A DNA stretch of 64,000 nucleotides. Origin: Variovorax sp. PAMC28562. Lineage in GTDB: Bacteria > Pseudomonadota > Gammaproteobacteria > Burkholderiales > Burkholderiaceae_C. Every line of letters begins with the position of its first letter. The first letter of the stretch is position 1. The stretch lies in contig NZ_CP060296.1 of assembly GCF_014303735.1 (NCBI RefSeq), positions 569,501-633,500 on the forward strand, written 5' to 3'. The notes under the pieces were generated by a model that searched no databases, was not told the origin of the DNA, and saw only the letters and a program-made list of their open reading frames with translations. Both the position numbers and the translations under genes were made by a program. This document shows positions 22,814 to 37,725 of this stretch, piece by piece.

Positions 22814-25105
22814 CTATTGCGGATCGCCTGCCAACGCGAATGATAACGAGACTTGCGCTCCTGCTACAGCCCCGTCGGACACGCGGTTGCTCAGCTCGAT
22901 GCGCGCACCGTGTTCATCGGCGATTTTCTTGACCACCGCGAGCCCGAGACCGGTGCCTTTGGTCTTGGTCGTGACATAGGGTTCGAACGCTCTTTTCAAG
23001 ATGTTCTCGGCGAAGCCTGGCCCACTGTCCTGCACCGTCAATCGCACCCGCTGGCCGGAGTCGGAAAGGCGTGTGCGAATGCTGATCTCGCCGGCGCGAC
23101 CGAGACTGTGGGCAGCCGTTTCCGCCGCATCCTGAGCATTTTGTAAAAGGTTGTGAATAACCTGCCGAATCTGTTGTGCATCGCCTCGAATCGGCGGGCA
23201 ACGCGGGTCGAGTTCGGACAGCACGGCGATAGGCGCGTTCTCGGCACCATACAGCTGGAGCACGTCGCCGACGAGTGCGTTGAGATCGATCGCCTTGAGG
23301 TCTGCAGCGGGCAGACGGGCGTAGTCACGAAACTCGTTGACCAGCCGCTTCATCGCGTCGACCTGGTCGACGATGGTCTTGACCGATTTGGTGAGGATCG
23401 CCTGTTCAGGCGCTGCCACCTTGCCAGACAACTTCATCTCCAGCCGCTCTGCCGACAGCTGAATCGGCGTCAACGGATTCTTGATTTCATGTGCCAGCCG
23501 CCGCGCCACTTCGCCCCATGCCTGCGCGCGCTGTGCCGACACGATTTCGGAGATGTCGTCGAACACGAGAAGCCGCGCAGCGCCCGGCAGCTCCGCCCCC
23601 CGCGCCACGAGGTTGATGGCGTCCTGCGACAGGCCGTTGCCCGAAGCGTGCAACTCAAAAGCATGCTGCCAATGGTCCAGCCCATGCTGCAGGCGCTCGA
23701 CCTGGAAGTCGTCGAACTGCTGCTGCACGTCTTGCCCGAACTCGGTCAGACCCGGCACATCGCTCAGCAAGCGACCTTCGAATGCGGCCAGCGGCGCCCG
23801 CAGCACGCGCGTGGCGCCGGGGTTGATCGAGAGCATCGTTCCCCTCGCGTCCAGCACGATCACGCCCGAGGTGAGGTTGTCGAGAATGGTCTGGAGATTG
23901 GCCCGCGCGGCGTCGAGCTGCCCCATCGTCTTTTCGACCGCGCCGCGGGCGTCCGACAACTGTTGTGTCATGACGGCGAAAGAGCGCGTCAGCCCACCAA
24001 GCTCGTCCCTGCCTTGCAACACTGCGGTCGGTCGCAGATCGCCAGCTGCGACCTGCCTCACGCCGTCGGCCAACACCAGCAATGGCCGCGCCAACTGGGT
24101 GCCGAACAGCACCGCCAGCAGCACGGCCCCGAAGACCGCCAAGAACAGACTGAGCGTGAGCGTACCGATGTACATGCGCCGAAGGCCCTCGCGCGCCAGC
24201 GCTCGCTCCTGGTATTCGCGGTTGGCTTCCTGCACCGCCAGCGCGTTGGCAACGACGGCGGGCGGCAGAGGTTGCGTCACCTGCAGGTAGCGCGGCTCGG
24301 TATTGAAATCGAAGCCCGGTCGCTGGACCAGCGCCAGGGCACGAATGGTGGCGGCGGGCGGCGCGTTGGTGCCCGGTGCCGGCACTTCGTCCAGCCCTTC
24401 GATGTGCGCGATCGGCCGGTCGGCGCGCACCTGTCGAAACTGCTGCTGCGTCGGTCGCTCGGGACTGAGCTGAAAGCGCGAGGCACCAGCACTGGCGACC
24501 AGTTGCCCGGTGCCCGTCCAGAGCACCACGTCGCTGGCGCCCAACTGGTCGCGAATACGCTCGAGCAGCAGGCCGGCGCTCGCATCGGATACCTCGGCGA
24601 GTTGACTACTGGCGACGCGTGCTTTGGAAGCGAGCTCGTCGGACAAGGAATCGAGCGTGGCACGGCCGAGGTTCAGCCCGGCGTCGAGCGCGCCCTCTAC
24701 CTTGACGTCGAACCAGCTTTCGATCGACCTTGCGACGAATTGATAGGACACCACGTACACCAGCGCGCCCGGTACGACGCCAACGAGCGCGAAGATGGCC
24801 GCCAGCTTGATGAGCAACCGGCTGCCGAACTTGCCCTGCTGCAACCGGCGCAACAGCCGGAAAGCGACCCAACCGATCACCAGCACCAGCAGCGCCGCGA
24901 CCACGACATTGAGACCGAAGAGGCGCGCGTAGTTCTGCTCGTAGAGCGCGCGGTTGTTGGTCGCCTGCGCAAGCAGGAAGATCAGCACCAGGCCGATGGC
25001 CGCAACCAGTGCGACCCCTACGCCGACGGCCCAGCGCACGGCGCGCGAACGGCGCGCAGCGGGCGACGACGCGCCGCCGCGAGGGCCGCCATTTCCGCTA
25101 CTCAC
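22814..25105 (-). CDS. NtrY-like sensor histidine kinase
   Basis: A 763-residue membrane kinase. Three transmembrane helices lie in the first 120 residues and a fourth near 315-335, bracketing a periplasmic or extracytoplasmic part. A HAMP segment follows (VRQVAAGDLRPTAVLQGRDEL), then a PAS-like domain, the HisKA H-box (RRLAHEIKNPLTPIQLSAER) and the ATPase with N box NLLQNAQDA and G boxes DSGPGF and TKGTGLGLAVV. The overlap with the upstream DUF4390 gene is four bases and its partner regulator follows downstream. The input signal is unknown. Confidence 0.85.
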   Translation of the reverse strand: MSSGNGGPRGGASSPAARRSRAVRWAVGVGVALVAAIGLVLIFLLAQATNNRALYEQNYARLFGLNVVVAALLVLVIGWVAFRLLRRLQQGKFGSRLLIKLAAIFALVGVVPGALVYVVSYQFVARSIESWFDVKVEGALDAGLNLGRATLDSLSDELASKARVASSQLAEVSDASAGLLLERIRDQLGASDVVLWTGTGQLVASAGASRFQLSPERPTQQQFRQVRADRPIAHIEGLDEVPAPGTNAPPAATIRALALVQRPGFDFNTEPRYLQVTQPLPPAVVANALAVQEANREYQERALAREGLRRMYIGTLTLSLFLAVFGAVLLAVLFGTQLARPLLVLADGVRQVAAGDLRPTAVLQGRDELGGLTRSFAVMTQQLSDARGAVEKTMGQLDAARANLQTILDNLTSGVIVLDARGTMLSINPGATRVLRAPLAAFEGRLLSDVPGLTEFGQDVQQQFDDFQVERLQHGLDHWQHAFELHASGNGLSQDAINLVARGAELPGAARLLVFDDISEIVSAQRAQAWGEVARRLAHEIKNPLTPIQLSAERLEMKLSGKVAAPEQAILTKSVKTIVDQVDAMKRLVNEFRDYARLPAADLKAIDLNALVGDVLQLYGAENAPIAVLSELDPRCPPIRGDAQQIRQVIHNLLQNAQDAAETAAHSLGRAGEISIRTRLSDSGQRVRLTVQDSGPGFAENILKRAFEPYVTTKTKGTGLGLAVVKKIADEHGARIELSNRVSDGAVAGAQVSLSFALAGDPQ

Positions 25106-25713
25106 TTCAGTTTCTCCAGTGCCAGGCGCGCGCTGCGTTCGACCACGATATTCCAGTCGGCCTGCCCCGCCACGCCGATCTGGAACGGCCGCGGCAGTTG
25201 CGTGGTGTCGAGCCTGAAACTGAACTGCACGGGCTGCGTCGCCTCATCACCGACTTCGCTCCGGTCGGCCAGCCGAAGCCGTCCGACGCGTTTGATCGCG
25301 TCCAGGGCTTCGGGCAGGCTGTCGAAGTTCTGGTTCAAGGACACGCCCAAACCCGCATTCGCGATCGGCACCGACGACACGTTGAGCCGCCAGCGCCGGC
25401 TGAGCGGCTGGTAAGCCAGCCGCATGTGGCGCGTGGCCGACCCGACCTTGCGATCCGCCCAGTACCAACGCTCACGATAAAGCTCAGCGTCGACCACGAA
25501 ATAGATAGCGATACCTTTGTCGAGCACCTCACCGACACCCAGGGGCAGTTCGAACTGGACCTGCGCGGTCAGATAGATGCCGTCGTCGGCCTCCTCCAGC
25601 CGCATTTGAGTAATGGAGGCTTGGGGCGAGTCGGCCAGGGCGGGCGTCGGCACACCTGCCAGCGTGCCAATGACCAGTAACGCTGCGAGCGCGACGATCC
25701 GACGCCGGCGCAT
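25102..25713 (-). CDS. DUF4390 periplasmic protein
   Basis: A 203-residue protein with an N-terminal signal sequence (MRRRRIVALAALLVIGTLAG, cleavage near ALA-DS). The mature part is a beta-rich DUF4390 domain (VQFELPLGVGEVLDKGIAIY, FVVDAELYRERWYW). The family is regularly found between rsmB and the NtrY-like kinase in betaproteobacteria and may sense or signal to that kinase; its biochemical function is not known. The start at 25713 gives a normal signal peptide; upstream sequence in the same frame lies in the rsmB gene. Confidence 0.75.
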   Translation of the reverse strand: MRRRRIVALAALLVIGTLAGVPTPALADSPQASITQMRLEEADDGIYLTAQVQFELPLGVGEVLDKGIAIYFVVDAELYRERWYWADRKVGSATRHMRLAYQPLSRRWRLNVSSVPIANAGLGVSLNQNFDSLPEALDAIKRVGRLRLADRSEVGDEATQPVQFSFRLDTTQLPRPFQIGVAGQADWNIVVERSARLALEKLK

Positions 25714-25744
25714 CGGCAAACCGACAGCTGCCAGCGCGCGCAAC

Positions 25745-27163
25745 TCAGCCGGTGCGCTTTTCGAGCAGGGCGTAGAAGAAACCGTCGTGTTCACCCAAGG
25801 CATTGTCCGGGACGGCATGGGCAATCCCGGCGCTTTGGGGAAGCAAATGGCCGGGCGAAGGTCGCAATCGGGCGTCGGTGTTGTGCGCAAGAAACGCATC
25901 GATCTGTTGCGATCCCTCTTCACGAAAAACCGAACAGGTGCAGTAGACAAGACGTCCTCCAGCCCGCAACAGCGGCCAGAGTGCGGCCAGCAGCTGGGCT
26001 TGCTGGGCCGCCAGCTGCTCGATGTCACTCTCCCGGCGCAGCCATCGGACGTCCGGATGGCGACGCACGATGCCCGACGCCGTGCACGGCGCGTCGAGCA
26101 GGATGGCATCGAATGGCGTACCGTCCCACCAATTTTCCGGTCGCGCAGCGTCGGCCACGACGATATGCGCCTGCAATCCGAGCCGCGTCAGCGTCTCCTG
26201 GATACGGCCAGTGCGCGTGGAGTCGATTTCGAGCGCGGTGACATCGAGGCCGCGTCCACGGTCGAGCTCCAGCAGGTGCGCAGTCTTGCCGCCGGGCGCG
26301 GCGCAGGCGTCGAGCACTCGCAGACGCGCCCCGGACGCCAGATCGAAGCCTTCGAGCAGCAGCGGCGCGGCGAGCTGCGCGGCGGCGTCCTGCACCGACA
26401 CCTCGCCTTCGGCAAAGCCGGGCAGTTGCAGCACAGGTCGTGCACGGCCCAATTGCACGCCGCTCGCGCCCACGGCCTTGGCGGTCTGACTGTCGGCGGT
26501 CAGGGCGACCAGGTAGTCGGCAACCGACGTCTTTCGGAGATTGACGCGCAACGTCAGCGGCGCTTGCAGGTTGTCGGCCGTGAGCACCCGCTGCCAATCG
26601 CGCGGATGGTCGCGCCGCAGCCGCTCGATCCACCAGCGCGGATGGTTCCACTGCGCGACCGGCTCGCGTTCCGTCACCTCGACCAGCTCGTCGCGCTCTC
26701 GCAGAAAGCGCCGCAAGCAGGCGTTGATGAAGCTCGCTTGGGCACGCGTGGCGGGGTTGCGCTTGGCGGCCTCGACGGCTTGATCGACCAAAGTAAAGGG
26801 CTCGTACGGCGCACGGCCAACGTCCCACGCCAAAGCCAATGCGGTGCAAAGCAGCGCGTCGGCGGCCGGTGGTGGCGTGCGTTTGGCGAGGTGCCGACGC
26901 AGCGCCTCGGCGCGGCCGAGCCATCGCAGCACCTGGAAGCCGAGCGCCTGCACGCCGGGCCGCATGGCGGTCTCCACATTTTCGAAGGCGACAGAGCCGG
27001 ACACGCCGCTCCGGATGGCGGCCAGGGCCATCGCTGTCAGCTGCAATTGGCGCCAAAGCGGCGGCTGGTTCGGCGCAGTGCCGCTGGAGGGGTCTGTGAG
27101 ATCGGGCAAGTTGCCGCCATGGTAACGGGGCGCGCGAGCTGCCGGCGCTGCGTCGACGTCCAA
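25745..27163 (-). CDS. rsmB: 16S rRNA (cytosine-967 C5)-methyltransferase RsmB
   Basis: A 472-residue enzyme that methylates C967 of 16S rRNA using S-adenosylmethionine. The N-terminal 170 residues form the NusB-like RNA-binding domain; the C-terminal part is the Rossmann methyltransferase with SAM motif DACAAPGGKTAHLLE, Cys of motif IV in DAPCTASGIVRRHPD and the second Cys in YCTCSVF. It sits four bases after a LemA-like gene and upstream of DUF4390 and the kinase pair, a conserved betaproteobacterial order. Length and motifs are complete. Confidence 0.9.
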   Translation of the reverse strand: MDVDAAPAARAPRYHGGNLPDLTDPSSGTAPNQPPLWRQLQLTAMALAAIRSGVSGSVAFENVETAMRPGVQALGFQVLRWLGRAEALRRHLAKRTPPPAADALLCTALALAWDVGRAPYEPFTLVDQAVEAAKRNPATRAQASFINACLRRFLRERDELVEVTEREPVAQWNHPRWWIERLRRDHPRDWQRVLTADNLQAPLTLRVNLRKTSVADYLVALTADSQTAKAVGASGVQLGRARPVLQLPGFAEGEVSVQDAAAQLAAPLLLEGFDLASGARLRVLDACAAPGGKTAHLLELDRGRGLDVTALEIDSTRTGRIQETLTRLGLQAHIVVADAARPENWWDGTPFDAILLDAPCTASGIVRRHPDVRWLRRESDIEQLAAQQAQLLAALWPLLRAGGRLVYCTCSVFREEGSQQIDAFLAHNTDARLRPSPGHLLPQSAGIAHAVPDNALGEHDGFFYALLEKRTG

Positions 27164-27167
27164 GGCG

Positions 27168-27737
27168 TCAGAGCAAGGGCGCAGCCGGACGCAACCGCGT
27201 GATCCAGGCGATCAGCAAAGGCGGAAACTGCCGGATGGCAGTGTTGTATTGCGCAACGGCCGTGTTGAACTGCCCGCGCGCAATCTCCGCTGCGGCCGAT
27301 GGTTCCGGCCATGCAATGAAGCGGCTCGGAAATGGTGATGGCGGCGCTTCGTAGACGCCCTTCAGAGGCGCAGGTCGCGACAGCGTGCCCTCGGCATCGA
27401 AGCTGACGACATCGTCGGGATGCAGGCGCTGCCATGCCGACAGCATGACGTTAAGGGCCGTCCCGAGCGCGTCGATGCGCTCAGGCTCGAGCGGGCGCAT
27501 CCGCGTCGCTGCCAGCAGCGTGGTGAGCTGCGTGGTGGCTGCCAGCAAAGACTCCGCCCCGACGGCCGCGTTGGCCTGGACGAATTCGAGTTGCCGCAGC
27601 AATGCGGCGTCAAGGATCGCATACGCCTGGAAGGCCGCAGAACGCAGCCTGACCATCCGGTTGTAGGCACCGACGAACCAGAACACCAGCAGCGCACAGC
27701 CGATCCAGAAAGCCAATGAATCGGGGACCGCACTCAT
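27168..27737 (-). CDS. LemA-like membrane protein
   Basis: A 189-residue protein with one N-terminal transmembrane helix (LAFWIGCALLVFWFVGAYN) followed by a LemA-like helical pattern: NRMVRLRSAAFQAYAILDAALLRQ, and late in the chain ARGQFNTAVAQYNTAIRQFP, the typical 'YN.ai..fP' motif. The start at 27737 skips an upstream in-frame ATG at 27773 that would put a polar stretch before the helix. The spacing of four bases to rsmB suggests one operon. LemA proteins are membrane-anchored with no defined activity. Confidence 0.7.
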   Translation of the reverse strand: MSAVPDSLAFWIGCALLVFWFVGAYNRMVRLRSAAFQAYAILDAALLRQLEFVQANAAVGAESLLAATTQLTTLLAATRMRPLEPERIDALGTALNVMLSAWQRLHPDDVVSFDAEGTLSRPAPLKGVYEAPPSPFPSRFIAWPEPSAAAEIARGQFNTAVAQYNTAIRQFPPLLIAWITRLRPAAPLL

Positions 27738-27752
27738 CGCCGGACCAGAATG

Positions 27753-27787
27753 AAAAACGCCCTCCGTCCGCAAGCGGAGGGAGGGCG
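27753..27787 (-). terminator. Rho-independent terminator of the rpoBC operon
   Basis: On the minus strand CGCCCTCCCTCCGCT pairs with a mirrored GC-rich arm (27787-27758), followed by five T (27757-27753). It starts about 50 bases after the rpoC stop and ends just before the LemA-like gene. Confidence 0.85.
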
Positions 27788-27838
27788 TCGGATACCGGTC
27801 ATGCCGGCATGCTAACGCGCGGTGGCGCGTGGGGCCGA

Positions 27839-32068
<4,230 letters not shown>

Positions 32069-32088
32069 GTGACTCTTTCCTTTTCTGC

Positions 32089-35000
32089 TTATGAACGTTC
32101 GAGTTCGATGTCGAGGCCGAGGGAACGAATTTCCTTGACCAGCACATTGAACGATTCCGGCATGCCGGCTTCGATGGAGTGTTCGCCCTTGACGATGCTC
32201 TCGTACACCTTGGTACGGCCCACAACGTCGTCGGACTTCACCGTCAGCATTTCCTGCAGCACGTAGGCGGCGCCGTAGGCTTCGAGTGCCCACACTTCCA
32301 TTTCGCCGAAACGCTGACCACCGAACTGAGCCTTGCCGCCCAGCGGTTGTTGCGTGACGAGCGAGTACGGACCCGTCGAGCGCGCGTGCATCTTGTCGTC
32401 CACCAAATGGTGAAGCTTCAGGAAGTGCATGTAGCCGATGGTGACCGGGCGATCGAACTGATCACCCGTGCGGCCGTCGTACAGGTAGGCCTGCGTGCGC
32501 GTGTCGGTGAGACCCTTGAGCTTGGCGATCTCTTCCGGATAGGCGAGCTTCAGCATGCCGCGGATTTCTTCTTCCGAGGCACCGTCGAACACCGGCGTCG
32601 CGAAGGTCACGCCGGCGGCCAGATTGGCGGCCATCGCCAGCACATCGCTGTCGCTCAGCTGCGCCAGGTCTTCCTTGCGGCCGGAGCCGTTGTAGAACTG
32701 GTCCATGAACTTGCGCACTTCGGCCACCTTGGCCTCGGCTTGCAGCATGTCGCCGATGCGCTGACCGATGCCCTTGCCGGCCCAGCCCAAATGCACTTCG
32801 AGGACCTGGCCCACGTTCATGCGCGAAGGCACGCCCAGCGGGTTCAGGCAGATGTCGCACGGCGTGCCGTCGGCCATGTGGGGCATGTCCTCGACCGGAA
32901 CGATCTTGGACACGACACCCTTGTTGCCGTGACGACCGGCCATCTTGTCGCCGGGTTGCAGGCGGCGCTTGACGGCAAGGTAAACCTTGACCATCTTCAG
33001 CACGCCCGCCGGCAGCTCGTCGCCTTGCGTCAGCTTCTTGCGCTTCTCTTCGAACATCAGATCGAAGCTGTGACGTGTTTGCTCCAGCGAGTTCTTGATC
33101 GATTCAAGCTGCGAGGCCACTTCGTCGTCCGCTGGGCGGATGTCGAACCAGTGGAACTTCTCGACCGACGTGAGGTACGCCTTGTCGAGCTTGGTGCCCT
33201 TGGCCAGCTTGTTCGGGCCACCATTCGCAGCCTTGCCGGTCAGCAGCTTCTCGATACGGTCGAACGCATCGGCTTCGACGATGCGAAGCTGGTCGTTCAG
33301 GTCGAGGCGGAAGCGCTTGAGTTCGTCGTCGATGATCTGCTGCGCACGCTTGTCGCGCACGATGCCTTCGCGGGTGAACACCTGCACGTCGATCACGGTG
33401 CCTTGCGAGCCCTGATCCACCCGCAGCGAGGTGTCCTTCACATCGGATGCCTTCTCGCCGAAGATGGCGCGGAGCAACTTTTCTTCAGGCGTCAGCGTGG
33501 TCTCGCCCTTCGGCGTGACCTTGCCCACCAGCGTATCGCCCGGCTGCACTTCGGCACCGACGTAGATGATCCCGGATTCGTCCAGCCGGTTGAGCTGTTG
33601 CTCGGCAAGGTTCGGGATGTCGCGGGTAATTTCTTCGGCACCCAACTTGGTGTCGCGCGCCATGACCACCAGCTCTTCGATGTGAATCGAGGTGTAGCGG
33701 TCTTCGGCGACGATCCGTTCGCTGATCAGGATCGAGTCTTCGAAGTTGTAGCCGTTCCATGGCATGAACGCGATCAGCATGTTCTGGCCGAGGGCCAGTT
33801 CGCCGAGGTCGGTCGATGCGCCGTCCGCCACCACGTCGCCCTTGGAGATGTGGTCGCCGCGCGCCACGATCGGGCGCTGATGAATGTTGGTGTTCTGGTT
33901 CGAACGCTGATACTTGATCAGGTTGTAGATGTCCACACCGACTTCACCGGCCGCCGCTTCGGCGTCGTTCACGCGCACCACGACACGGGTCGCATCGACA
34001 TAGTCGACCACGCCGCCGCGGGTGGCCGTGACCACGGTACCGGAGTCGACCGCGGAAACGCGCTCGATGCCGGTGCCGACGAACGGCTTTTCAGGGCGCA
34101 GCACAGGCACGGCCTGACGCTGCATGTTGGCACCCATCAATGCGCGATTGGCATCGTCGTGCTCCAGGAACGGCACCAGGGATGCCGCGACCGACACGAT
34201 CTGCGCCGGCGACACGTCCATGTACTGGACGCGCTCGGCACCGACCAGGATCGATTCGCCGGCTTCACGTGCGGAAACCAGGTCGCCGGTCAGCTTGCCG
34301 TCCTTGTCCAGAACCGCATTGGCCTGGGCAATGACGTACTTGCCTTCTTCGATGGCCGACAAATAGTCGATGTCCATCGTGACCTTGCTGTCAGCCACGC
34401 GACGGTAGGGCGTTTCGATGAAGCCGTATTCGTTCAGGCGGGCGTACAGAGCCAGCGAATTGATCAGGCCGATGTTCGGGCCTTCAGGCGTTTCGATCGG
34501 GCACACGCGGCCGTAATGGGTCACGTGCACGTCGCGCACTTCAAAGCCGGCACGTTCACGCGTCAAACCGCCCGGGCCAAGAGCCGAAACACGGCGCTTG
34601 TGGGTGATTTCGGACAACGGGTTCGTCTGGTCCATGAACTGCGACAGCTGCGACGCGCCGAAGAACTCTTTCAACGCCGCCGAGATCGGCTTGCTGTTGA
34701 TCAGGTCGTGCGGCATCAGCGGCTCTTGCTCCGCTTGACCCAAACGTTCCTTCACGGCCTTTTCGATCCGTGCCAAACCGGTGCGGTACTGGTTTTCGGC
34801 CAGTTCGCCGACGCAACGTACGCGTCGATTGCCGAGGTGGTCGATGTCGTCGACTTCGCCGTTGCCATTGCGCAGGTCGACGAGGATCTTGACCACTGCC
34901 AGGATGTCTTCGTTGGTCAACACCATCGGACCGGTCGACTCGTCGCGACCGACCTTGGCGTTGAACTTCATGCGGCCGACGCGCGAAAGATCGTACGTGT

Positions 35001-36213
35001 CCGGGTTGTAGAACAGACGCTGGAACAGCGCTTGCACCGCGTCTTCCGTCGGCGGCTCGCCGGGACGCATCATGCGGTAGATGGCCACGCGCGCTGCGAA
35101 CTCGTCGACGGTTTCGTCGATGCGAAGGGTTTGCGAGATGTACGCGCCTTGGTCGAGTTCGTTGGTGTAAATCACCTGGATGTCTTGCACACCCGAGGTA
35201 CGCAGCTTCTTCAACAGCGCTTCGGTCAGCTCATCGTTGGCCTTGGCCAGAATTTCGCCGGTGTCGGCTTCGACGATGTTGCGGGCAATGACGCGGCCAA
35301 CCAGGAAGTCTTCCGGCACGCTGATGTGCGTGGTCTTCGACTCTTCCAGTTCACGCGTGTGGCGCGCGGTGACGCGCTTGTCTTTGGCGACCACGACCTT
35401 GCCGGACTTGTCGGTAATGTCGAAACGGGCGACCTCACCGCGCAGGCGTTCGGACACGAACTCCATCTGCGCGCCGCTGTCCATCAGGCGGAAGTTGTCA
35501 TTCACGAAGAAGTTCGCGAGGATCGATTCCGGGTTCAGGCCGATGGCCTTCAACAGGATCGTGACAGGCATCTTGCGGCGACGGTCGACGCGGAAGTACA
35601 GCATGTCCTTCGGGTCGAATTCGAAGTCGAGCCACGAACCGCGGTAAGGAATCACGCGGGCCGAGAACAGCAGCTTGCCGCTCGAATGGGTCTTGCCCTT
35701 GTCGTGCTCGAAGAACACGCCCGGAGAACGGTGCAGCTGCGACACGATGACGCGCTCGGTACCGTTGACGATGAAGGAACCCTTCTCGGTCATGAGCGGT
35801 ACTTCGCCCATGTAGACCTCTTGTTCCTTCACTTCTTTCACCACCTTCGACTGCGAAGTCGACGACTCGCGGTCATAGATGATGAGTTGAACCTTGGCGC
35901 GCACGGCCGAGGCGAAGGTCAACCCGCGGGTCTGGCATTCGCGCACATCGAACGCCGGTTTCGCCAGGTTGTATTCGAGGTACTTCATCTCGACAAAACC
36001 GTTGTGCGAGACGATGGGGAACGCCGCTGTGAAGGCGGCTTGCAAACCTTCGATGGTGCGCTTGGTGGGCGCGATGCCGGCTTGCAGGAACGCGGTGTAC
36101 GCGTCTTTCTGCATCTGCAGCAGGTAAGGGATTTCGACGACGCTGTCGCGGTTGCCGAAACTTTTTCGGATGCGCTTGCGCTCGGTGTAACTGTACGCGG
36201 ACGTTTGGGCCAT
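32089..36213 (-). CDS. rpoB: RNA polymerase subunit beta (RpoB)
   Basis: A 1374-residue subunit. The start at 36213 ([20 protein letters not shown]) has GGAG five bases upstream. The rifampicin-binding region reads [20 protein letters not shown] then [12 protein letters not shown], with the wild-type Asp, His and Ser at the positions of E. coli 516, 526 and 531, so it is predicted rifampicin-sensitive. Typical C-terminal motifs include [14 protein letters not shown] 288-base spacer separates it from rplL. Confidence 0.98.
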   Translation of the reverse strand: MAQTSAYSYTERKRIRKSFGNRDSVVEIPYLLQMQKDAYTAFLQAGIAPTKRTIEGLQAAFTAAFPIVSHNGFVEMKYLEYNLAKPAFDVRECQTRGLTFASAVRAKVQLIIYDRESSTSQSKVVKEVKEQEVYMGEVPLMTEKGSFIVNGTERVIVSQLHRSPGVFFEHDKGKTHSSGKLLFSARVIPYRGSWLDFEFDPKDMLYFRVDRRRKMPVTILLKAIGLNPESILANFFVNDNFRLMDSGAQMEFVSERLRGEVARFDITDKSGKVVVAKDKRVTARHTRELEESKTTHISVPEDFLVGRVIARNIVEADTGEILAKANDELTEALLKKLRTSGVQDIQVIYTNELDQGAYISQTLRIDETVDEFAARVAIYRMMRPGEPPTEDAVQALFQRLFYNPDTYDLSRVGRMKFNAKVGRDESTGPMVLTNEDILAVVKILVDLRNGNGEVDDIDHLGNRRVRCVGELAENQYRTGLARIEKAVKERLGQAEQEPLMPHDLINSKPISAALKEFFGASQLSQFMDQTNPLSEITHKRRVSALGPGGLTRERAGFEVRDVHVTHYGRVCPIETPEGPNIGLINSLALYARLNEYGFIETPYRRVADSKVTMDIDYLSAIEEGKYVIAQANAVLDKDGKLTGDLVSAREAGESILVGAERVQYMDVSPAQIVSVAASLVPFLEHDDANRALMGANMQRQAVPVLRPEKPFVGTGIERVSAVDSGTVVTATRGGVVDYVDATRVVVRVNDAEAAAGEVGVDIYNLIKYQRSNQNTNIHQRPIVARGDHISKGDVVADGASTDLGELALGQNMLIAFMPWNGYNFEDSILISERIVAEDRYTSIHIEELVVMARDTKLGAEEITRDIPNLAEQQLNRLDESGIIYVGAEVQPGDTLVGKVTPKGETTLTPEEKLLRAIFGEKASDVKDTSLRVDQGSQGTVIDVQVFTREGIVRDKRAQQIIDDELKRFRLDLNDQLRIVEADAFDRIEKLLTGKAANGGPNKLAKGTKLDKAYLTSVEKFHWFDIRPADDEVASQLESIKNSLEQTRHSFDLMFEEKRKKLTQGDELPAGVLKMVKVYLAVKRRLQPGDKMAGRHGNKGVVSKIVPVEDMPHMADGTPCDICLNPLGVPSRMNVGQVLEVHLGWAGKGIGQRIGDMLQAEAKVAEVRKFMDQFYNGSGRKEDLAQLSDSDVLAMAANLAAGVTFATPVFDGASEEEIRGMLKLAYPEEIAKLKGLTDTRTQAYLYDGRTGDQFDRPVTIGYMHFLKLHHLVDDKMHARSTGPYSLVTQQPLGGKAQFGGQRFGEMEVWALEAYGAAYVLQEMLTVKSDDVVGRTKVYESIVKGEHSIEAGMPESFNVLVKEIRSLGLDIELERS

Positions 36214-36302
36214 GAGAGCTCCGGGGCTTGAGATCTTGCGCGACTTGAGTCGATGCTTTCGCACCACTCCCTGGCGGCTGGCCACTACCAGCCCTGGCGG
36301 AC

Positions 36303-36386
36303 GGCGATGCATTGCACATCGCCCGAACCAAGGGGTCTTCTGTAGTCGGGGTCAGAAGACACTAGAAAGTCTTGAATTGACTTTCT
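36303..36386 (-). promoter_or_regulatory. hairpin series in the rplL-rpoB spacer
   Basis: The spacer holds three short palindromes: GGCGATG...CATCGCC (36303-36323), GTCTTCTG...CAGAAGAC (36335-36360) and AGAAAGTC...GACTTTCT (36364-36386). Such stems in this spacer are usually processing sites or attenuators that lower rpoB relative to rplL. The third is a plausible RNase III-like target; this is inferred from the position. Confidence 0.55.
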
Positions 36387-36456
36387 GGTGGCCTCTCGGA
36401 GCCCGTTAAAAACCGCGCCGCAGCATGGATTTTGAACGTGCTCTGAAAGCGGCAAA

Positions 36457-36484
36457 GGCTGGAGGGCCATAAAGCCCTCCAGCC
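36457..36484 (-). terminator. attenuator hairpin after rplL
   Basis: GGCTGGAGGGC and GCCCTCCAGCC form an 11-bp stem with a short loop 17 bases after the rplL stop, followed by only three T on the minus strand (TTTGCC). It resembles the partial terminator between rplL and rpoB that lets some polymerase pass. Confidence 0.7.
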
Positions 36485-36500
36485 CTTCGCGGAAACCGAA

Positions 36501-36872
36501 TTACTTCAGTTCCACCTTGGCGCCGGCATCTTCCAGCTTCTTCTTGGCAACTTCGGCGTCAGCCTTGGACAGGCCTTCCTTGACAGCCTTGGGAGCGGCT
36601 TCGACCAGATCCTTGGCTTCTTTCAAGCCGAGGCCGGTGATTTCGCGCACAGCCTTGATCGCCGAGACCTTGTTCGGGCCAGCTTCCATCAACATGACGT
36701 TGAATTCGGTTTGTTCTTCAGCGACTGCGGCGGCCGGGCCGGCGGAAGCAGGGCCTGCCATGGCGGCAGCGCTCACACCAAACTTCTCTTCGATGGCTTT
36801 CACCAGGTCGTTGAGTTCCAGGACCGTCATGCTGTCGAGCGCGGTCAGAAATGCGTCTTTATCGAATGCCAT
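36501..36872 (-). CDS. rplL: 50S ribosomal protein L7/L12
   Basis: A 123-residue stalk protein that recruits translation factors. The N-terminal dimerisation helix ([20 protein letters not shown]), the Ala/Gly/Pro-rich hinge ([17 protein letters not shown]) and the C-terminal factor-binding domain ([20 protein letters not shown]) are complete. It follows rplJ after 46 bases, as expected for the L10-(L12)n complex, and precedes the spacer before rpoB. Confidence 0.97.
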   Translation of the reverse strand: MAFDKDAFLTALDSMTVLELNDLVKAIEEKFGVSAAAMAGPASAGPAAAVAEEQTEFNVMLMEAGPNKVSAIKAVREITGLGLKEAKDLVEAAPKAVKEGLSKADAEVAKKKLEDAGAKVELK

Positions 36873-36918
36873 TTTTGTTTCCTAACAATTGGGTTGAAAT
36901 GTTCAAACGCAAGCCGGC

Positions 36919-37464
36919 TTACGCTGGCTGCGCTTCGGCTTCTGCCGGAGGTGCATCGGTTGCTGCTTCTGCCGCGCCTTCGCCACGTTTCGCCGCCAGC
37001 GCCGCGAGCACGCGAGCGGTACGGGAAATGGGGGATTGCATCAAGCCCAGCAATTGCGCCAACAACACTTCCTTCGAAGGAATGCTGGCCAGTTGCTTCA
37101 CGCCGTTCACGTCCAGGACTTTGCCGCCGAATGCACCGCCGCGAATTACCAACTTGTCGTTAGTCTTCGCGAAATCGGCCACCACTTTCGCGGCGGCCAC
37201 GGCATCGACGGAAAAACCGTAGATCAGCGGACCGGTCATCTGGTCACCGAGGACTTCGAATGCGCTACCAGCGACAGCACGGCGTGCCAGCGTGTTTTTA
37301 AACACGCTGAGGGTCACACCCTTGCTGCGCGCTTCATTGCGCAACTTGGTCATATCGGCAACCGTGATGCCACGGTATTCCGCCAGAACGAGCGTTTGAG
37401 CTTTTGCGGCGAGGCTGGTCACGTCACCGATGACCGCTTCTTTCTCACTGCGATTCAGACTCAA
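36919..37464 (-). CDS. rplJ: 50S ribosomal protein L10
   Basis: A 181-residue protein that holds the L7/L12 stalk on the 23S rRNA. The globular N-terminal domain ([20 protein letters not shown], then [14 protein letters not shown]) is typical; the C-terminal helix that binds L7/L12 dimers is followed by an Ala/Glu-rich tail ([16 protein letters not shown]), a little longer than in E. coli. It is preceded by a 261-base leader that is likely the autoregulatory L10 binding region. Confidence 0.97.
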   Translation of the reverse strand: MSLNRSEKEAVIGDVTSLAAKAQTLVLAEYRGITVADMTKLRNEARSKGVTLSVFKNTLARRAVAGSAFEVLGDQMTGPLIYGFSVDAVAAAKVVADFAKTNDKLVIRGGAFGGKVLDVNGVKQLASIPSKEVLLAQLLGLMQSPISRTARVLAALAAKRGEGAAEAATDAPPAEAEAQPA

Positions 37465-37725
37465 GGTCTACTCCTTTTAATGCGCCTCTCAGCCTGGTTT
37501 TTGCCACAGCCTCGGGACGCGCTTCATGCAGCGACCAACCGTTCAGGAAACAAATCCTTTGCAGCGGGATCGCCATCTGCGCTGGCCGCCTCTCGCGCGG
37601 GAAAGGCAATTAAGTACAGGCTGCCCTGCACACCAGCGGTCTTGGATGGCCCACGGCGACCGAAGCTGCCGCGACCCACCACATCGCCCCGCCGTTCGAA
37701 CGGCAGGGCAAATTCTCTTGCTCTC
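37465..37725 (-). promoter_or_regulatory. rplJL leader region
   Basis: This 261-base stretch between rplA and rplJ has no gene. In most bacteria the leader here contains a promoter and the L10/L12 binding site used for feedback control of translation. I can point to the position and length, and to the ribosome site AGGAG just before rplJ, but I did not identify the kink-turn itself. Confidence 0.5.

Noticed and set aside
23153..25414. A 753-residue open frame on the plus strand across the NtrY-like kinase gene
   Set aside because: Shadow of the kinase; composition typical of antisense GC-rich frames.
32179..36231. A 1350-residue open frame on the plus strand across rpoB
   Set aside because: It is the antisense of rpoB in a GC-rich genome. 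Its product is rich in His/Arg/Val with no domain, and the true gene is certain.
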